Assembly: GCF_947623445.1 (NCBI RefSeq)
Contig: NC_135240.1
Coordinates: forward strand, 20,770,001 to 20,834,000
DNA: 64,000 nucleotides
Direction: 5' to 3'
DNA from: Clavelina lepadiformis
Taxonomy: Eukaryota; Chordata; Ascidiacea; Aplousobranchia; Clavelinidae
Notes under the pieces: model-generated
Seen by the model: only the letters and a program-made list of their open reading frames with translations
The model's database searches: none
What the model was told of the DNA's origin: nothing
Program-made: the position numbers and the translations under genes
Part shown: positions 59,208-64,000 of the stretch, in pieces
How positions within the stretch are numbered: position 1 is the stretch's first letter
Layout: the number at the start of each line of letters is the position of its first letter

Positions 59208-62200
59208 ATGGAAAGTACTTCTGAGTTTGATGATAAAATTGAGCTTTGTGTTAGTGAAGACAGCATAGCAGGTTTTTTGGTGAGTACCTGATGGTTGCTA
59301 TCTACATGTTGTTAACATTTTTTTGTTTAACACAAAGTAATTAATTTGTGGTAGCGCAATATAATTGCAGGCATTGAATTGTTAATTTCTAAGTATCTGA
59401 TTGTAACTTTTTATTTTTCTGATTTTCAGACAAATAAAGAAACTTGCAAATCTGCTGCCGTGCAGTGTGACATAAAAGGTACAAGTTACTCTAAAGTTTA
59501 TATACTCTTTGCAAATGCGTACCATAACTGGTTGAATGTTTTCTTTACAATTTTGTTGCTTGAACGAGGGAAAATTCAACTATGCACTTCATCTTTATGT
59601 TGTGAGGGTGGACACCTTGTTGAATAGTACATTGGTTTTTTTTCCTGCATTTATAGGTAACCTGTGCGATCAACCACAAGAATGTTTGTACAGTGAATTT
59701 TCGACAAAGCTCAATGAGTTACGAGTGTGTTTGAAATTTGATTACGATAATTTTGTGGTTTAACCAGATATATAACTTTTAATTATATGTATACATTTTA
59801 AAATGAATGAACTTGTTAGAAGTGGTAAATGTCATGACGGTAATAATTTGTACCTCATTATGATACGTAGTAAATAATTTATAACAAATTTAAGTTGTTG
59901 ACCTAAAAAAGAATGGCACATAGCATGATTATTTATTGTGTCTAATCCTATTCAGAAACAACACTGCTATTGTGATACCATACTGAAGATTGGTGAGAAG
60001 TCTTGGAAATGTCACCGAATTATTCTTGCTTCTGCGTCACACAAGTTGCATGAGGCTATGACTCACATTTTGGTCAGACTAGGGTAAAACTCAAAACTAA
60101 AGTTTGTTTTGTTTATACTTAAACAGTTCTGCGGTTGCATTTACGAAGTTGTTTCAGTATAATATACCTGTGTTTTATTTAAACCTAAGCAACCCTCAGG
60201 CATGGTTTTGGCCAGTATTTATATCCTTCAGTAATGTTTGCTGTGTATCAGGTTCATTGATCAAAGTTGATGTGTCTTAATCTATAATCTAGGTTGATAT
60301 CGGTACTTGCATTTACGTCCCATAGTGTAATGTTAGGATTAGGACTAGGCGATATATTGAATTGGTTGAATTATTATTGAATTAACTTGAATTATTTACT
60401 TATTGAATTAATTATTGAATTATTATTAATTAAATTGAATTAACAAACATATCGGAAACTGGGGTAGTATTGTTTTGAACAGCCCAGCTAGCACTTGATT
60501 AATGAAAACATGTATCCCTTGCAGAAGCATGATTGAAATAAAACTGCCAGACTGCTTTAATACATGTGCAATGGATGCTCTGATGGAGCTCATTTATCTT
60601 GGAGATTTAAAGCATGAATCAGAGTACGGCAAAGAAATGTTAATTATTGCAAAATACTTGGAGGTAAAATTTTTACTGAGAAGGAATTATTTTGCTATTT
60701 TTTTCCGTATTCGAATGTACCAGATATTTTGCCTCACTAATTGTATACTATTATAATTACGGTCATGAAAAAGATTATTTAAGTAACATGTGCTAAGCTA
60801 AAAACATGACTGTGGATATAGATATCTTTGCCAAATTTATCCAGTATCTCAGCGGTGGATGACAGTGACCTATTGCGGGCAGACAATTCTTTTTCTGATA
60901 ATTATGTAACTACAATTGCTGAACCAGTTGTTCTGAGGCTACTATATGATGACACTGCCAAGGGGTAAATGATTGAACCGATTCAATTTTGTGGTGTTTG
61001 TGAAAATAACAGTTTAAATAAGAATAATAAAATTATCTCTATCCAGTTACATTTTGTTTTGTTCAGGACACAAAGACAAAGGCGACAACAACAAAAGAAG
61101 CACCGATTGAAAGATTATGTTTATGAAGATATTTCTGAAAGAGAAGAAAAGACAGAAATTTGTGATAGGTAGTAAGCTAAATAGTAAAGTAATACATTTA
61201 AATTGCATAGTATATGAATTCTGAATTGCAATGGTAAATATAACATATGTATGTATGTATGTATGCATTTACAAATGTTTACAGCATTTCCCTGCAGGTG
61301 TTATTACTGTGGCTTACATGAAGTGAAGCCATTTTCTTGGCTATTAGTTTAATAAAAGTGTTAGTAGTAGTCTTATTCAAATGAGTTTAAACCAATACCA
61401 AGTATCATACCAATTAAATTTCGAACTTTTTCTTTGGCAGGTTACAAAGCAAACAAGCTTGTAAACTTTTAAGCCAACAATATGAAGACAATGCGAGTAA
61501 GGTTATTGCAGTACATCTGTTATGAAGTTTGTTTTATATACGACCTAGGACCTAGGTATTAATGTTTACGGTAATTGTTTTAAGCTATGTATTTTGTCTT
61601 GGGAATGCTTGTTTCAGATGAATTATTAGAATTTAACCAATTGTAGTATATTTCTAGACATCGAAAAGAGAAACAGTTTTTCCAATCTTACCAAAGTTGC
61701 TTCTGATGCTTATGAGAACCTGGAAACTAAAGAGGCCAATAGGTTTGTGAATTTGAAGCATATGCTCAGCAATTTGTCTTGTTTTGTAGAAATTTCGTAA
61801 ACATTGTCTGCATACTACTGTATTGATATAAAATGGTTTTATTGGTGGTGCAGGTGTTTGCCATGTAACATGAAGTTTGAAAACAGAAGACAGTTTTTTA
61901 ACCACCAACGTTTGAAGCATAAGAACAAGTAACTTTAATCTCGTGTAAACTGTAACTAATCTTTAATAGTCTAAGAATTATGTTAGAATTAGTTACTAAA
62001 ATTAGTTTACAACCAGTTGGTTTGACTTATATTTATATCATTTATTGAATTACGCTATATCTTTTAGGAAGTATCCTTGTGGATTTTGCAAGAAATTATT
62101 TAATCGTAAAGCAGATATGAAGTTACACGAAAGAAGAAAACATGCTGTGACCAAACCGTATCCTTGCAAAGAGTGTGATGCATCTTTTGCTCAAAACAGG

Positions 62201-63930
62201 TCTGATAAGGTGCCATAGTTGTCTGGCAATCGTGTAAAATATTTAACGCAATATCCATGCATCATCTCTGAAAACTTTACATATTACAGACAACTTCAGC
62301 TGCATTGTCGTGTGCACACTGATGGGCATGCGTTTAAATGTGAAACATGTGACAAAACGTTTATATCTTCAGAGGGATACAAAAACCATTTGCAACATGC
62401 TCATGCTGAAAAGTGAGTTCTAGCAAAGATTTGTTTTGCAGTTATGTGAAAAAATAATTTCCTATTTGTTTATTTTATGAGATGCTTTCCTTGACTTAGA
62501 TAAAGTTAACAATGCTTATACATTTTGCAGAAAACACATTTGTGACAACCAAGGCTGTAGTTCTGCATTTTCTTCAGCAAAGCAACTCAAAAGGCATAAA
62601 CTAACTTGTAAAAATGACGTCAACCTGTCCTCTTTTAAGCAGTTTCAGTGTGAGAAATGTGGCAAAACGTTTCGCTGGTCACATTTGTTGAAAAGACATT
62701 GCAGTTCGGTTCATTTGAAAATAAAACCATTTAAATGCAGTGAATGTACTCGTTCGTTTAACAGAAGTGAACAATTGGAACAGCATTTAACAACACACTC
62801 TGGTAAACGAGATAATAAGTGTAGTGAGTGTGGAAAAACCTTCAAGCAAAAAGCAGGACTCTATGTTCATCAAAAAATTCATTCAAGTTCGTCTTCCATT
62901 TATCAGTATAGCTCTTACTGTAGCAATCTTATAATGAAGAGCAAAATTCCTAATGATCATTTTTTACGAAACTGTTACCCTGATTCCTGAAACACAAAAT
63001 GCTAGATAATATTTTAGTTAAATAGTTTATAATTATTATTTCTATGGAACCTTTAGCATGCAAGTTTTTCTGCTTTAGATATTTTCAAAGAAGTTTGTGA
63101 TGTGTGTGGTTATTGCTGCCATTCAAAAAGTGTTCTGAGAGTTCATCAACTCACTCATTCTGATGAAAAGCCTTTTTCTTGTGAACGATGTTCAAAGAGT
63201 TTCAAGGTATAATTTTATTACCATGTTGCATGCAGTAAAATTTAGTTAATGCAAAACTTAAAAAATTGGAAACTACATAAATGAATTTTACTAGAACGTA
63301 GTAGTTATGTTTGTGCTATCTACAGGCAATGAAATATCTAAAAAGACATGAACTCATTCATAACAAGGTTAAGACAAAGAAGAAAACTTTCACCCCTGGA
63401 AAAATCCCCCTTGCAAGTGCCACTCCTACTACAACAATCACATCTGCTGTCCTTACGGTTAGTTTCCAGTTAAATTTTGTGACAGAATGCATTGCAGATT
63501 GCATTATACTGTAATCGCTGTTAACAAAATTTGCACCAAAAATATTTTTCAGAGTACTTCATTACTCCAGCTTGATCCTGCACTGTCGCCGTTGTTGCCA
63601 GTTCTTCCTCAGTCCAATGCTTCCGAGTTGTCAATTTCAACAGAACCTTGTTTTGTGGCATTAACGCCTGCTGTGGTATGGTGGTTTTATTGTAGTTAGG
63701 CGTCTCCAGGTTAACCCAGATAGAAGGTTATGGTCATTTGTAAACACAGGTTTAAACAGTTCCAGAATTATCAAGTACGCTAAATTATTCCGGCTATAAC
63801 CTTCACTCAACAAGTATTCAATTTAAACAAAATTTTTAGGCTCCATTGGCCACAAATGAGGAAGACGCATTGAGTATTTACTTCAACCAAGAAAGTTTAC
63901 AAGCTTCTCTTTTTTCAGTAGAACCTACCG
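59208..63930 (+). CDS. BTB/POZ and C2H2 zinc-finger protein (3' end outside window)
   Basis: Seventeen exons found: 59208-59279, 59430-59478, 59657-59757, 59956-60083, 60525-60663, 60822-60964, 61067-61168, 61441-61496, 61658-61742, 61854-61928, 62068-62199, 62290-62412, 62531-62886, 63079-63206, 63326-63457, 63553-63675, 63840-63930; all phases agree (678 codons so far). A BTB domain spans exons 3-5: CYCDTILKIGEKSWKCHRII, LASASHKLHEAM, IEIKLPDCFNTCAMDALMEL, IYLGDLKHESEYGKEMLIIA. Ten zinc fingers follow from exon 10, for example FKCETCDKTFISSEGYKNH, FQCEKCGKTFRWSHLLKRH, NKCSECGKTFKQKAGLYVH. The fifth has C-x4-C and ends H-x3-C. After the last finger comes a basic then Thr/Ser/Pro-rich tail, and the coding frame leaves the window. 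A DNA-binding transcription factor that dimerises by BTB is expected. I cannot name an orthologue. A splice acceptor two bases before the ATG implies a 5' UTR exon or spliced leader. Confidence 0.9.
60350..60445 (+). repeat. ttgaattatta low-complexity repeat
   Basis: About eight loose copies of ttgaatta(ttat) in the intron between exons 4 and 5 of the BTB zinc-finger gene. Confidence 0.7.
61246..61266 (+). repeat. (GTAT)n microsatellite
   Basis: Five uninterrupted tatg units in the intron between exons 7 and 8 of the BTB zinc-finger gene. Confidence 0.85.
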
Positions 63931-64000
63931 GTATGTTTGTTAAATAATAATTAATTTAAAGGAATTTTGCAAGAATTGTGTACATGATAATGCTTTTTGC

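Overview
The window is eukaryotic nuclear DNA from an invertebrate. It is AT-rich, with short GT-AG introns (mostly 60 bp to 1 kb), AATAAA polyadenylation signals and many degraded DNA transposons. The encoded proteins resemble single-copy vertebrate orthologues closely (POMT2, MAD2L1, COPZ1, METTL22, SLC38A9, ZC2HC1A, BTBD19). An invertebrate deuterostome is therefore likely and a tunicate such as an ascidian is my best guess, but that is inferred from overall look and not proven. There is no prokaryotic operon, CRISPR array or phage module.

Layout: 1.5-2.4 kb intronless BTBD19 (+); 4.9-11.2 kb 13-exon cationic amino acid transporter of the SLC7A family (-); 11.2-17.7 kb gene-free, rich in transposon relics, a 15-bp minisatellite and a tRNA-Met relic; 17.75-21.46 kb POMT2 (+, 12 exons), convergent with MAD2L1 (-, 5 exons, 21.6-25.4 kb); 25.4-31.2 kb repeats, including a P-element-like transposase fossil; 31.3-34.7 kb RDH-type short-chain dehydrogenase (+); 34.7-41.5 kb repeats, including a hAT element nested in a pogo/Tigger-like element; 41.5-43.6 kb intronless COPZ1 and METTL22 (+); 47.4-51.5 kb SLC38A9 (+); 52-55 kb two small hAT-like elements; 56.4-57.8 kb intronless ZC2HC1A (+); 59.2 kb to the window edge a BTB/C2H2 zinc-finger gene (+), cut off at its 3' end.

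The genes are unrelated housekeeping functions: amino-acid transport and lysosomal sensing (SLC7A, SLC38A9), ER O-mannosylation (POMT2), spindle checkpoint (MAD2L1), Golgi transport (COPZ1), protein methylation (METTL22), redox (RDH) and predicted transcription control (BTB-ZF). No shared pathway or operon is evident.

The most unusual content is the transposon layer. At least 13 short hAT-like insertions can be delimited base by base from terminal inverted repeats and 8-bp target duplications. Two insertions are nested in older elements, one element still carries a BED zinc-finger exon, and a P/THAP9-like transposase fossil lies upstream of the RDH gene. I found no convincing new multi-gene system.
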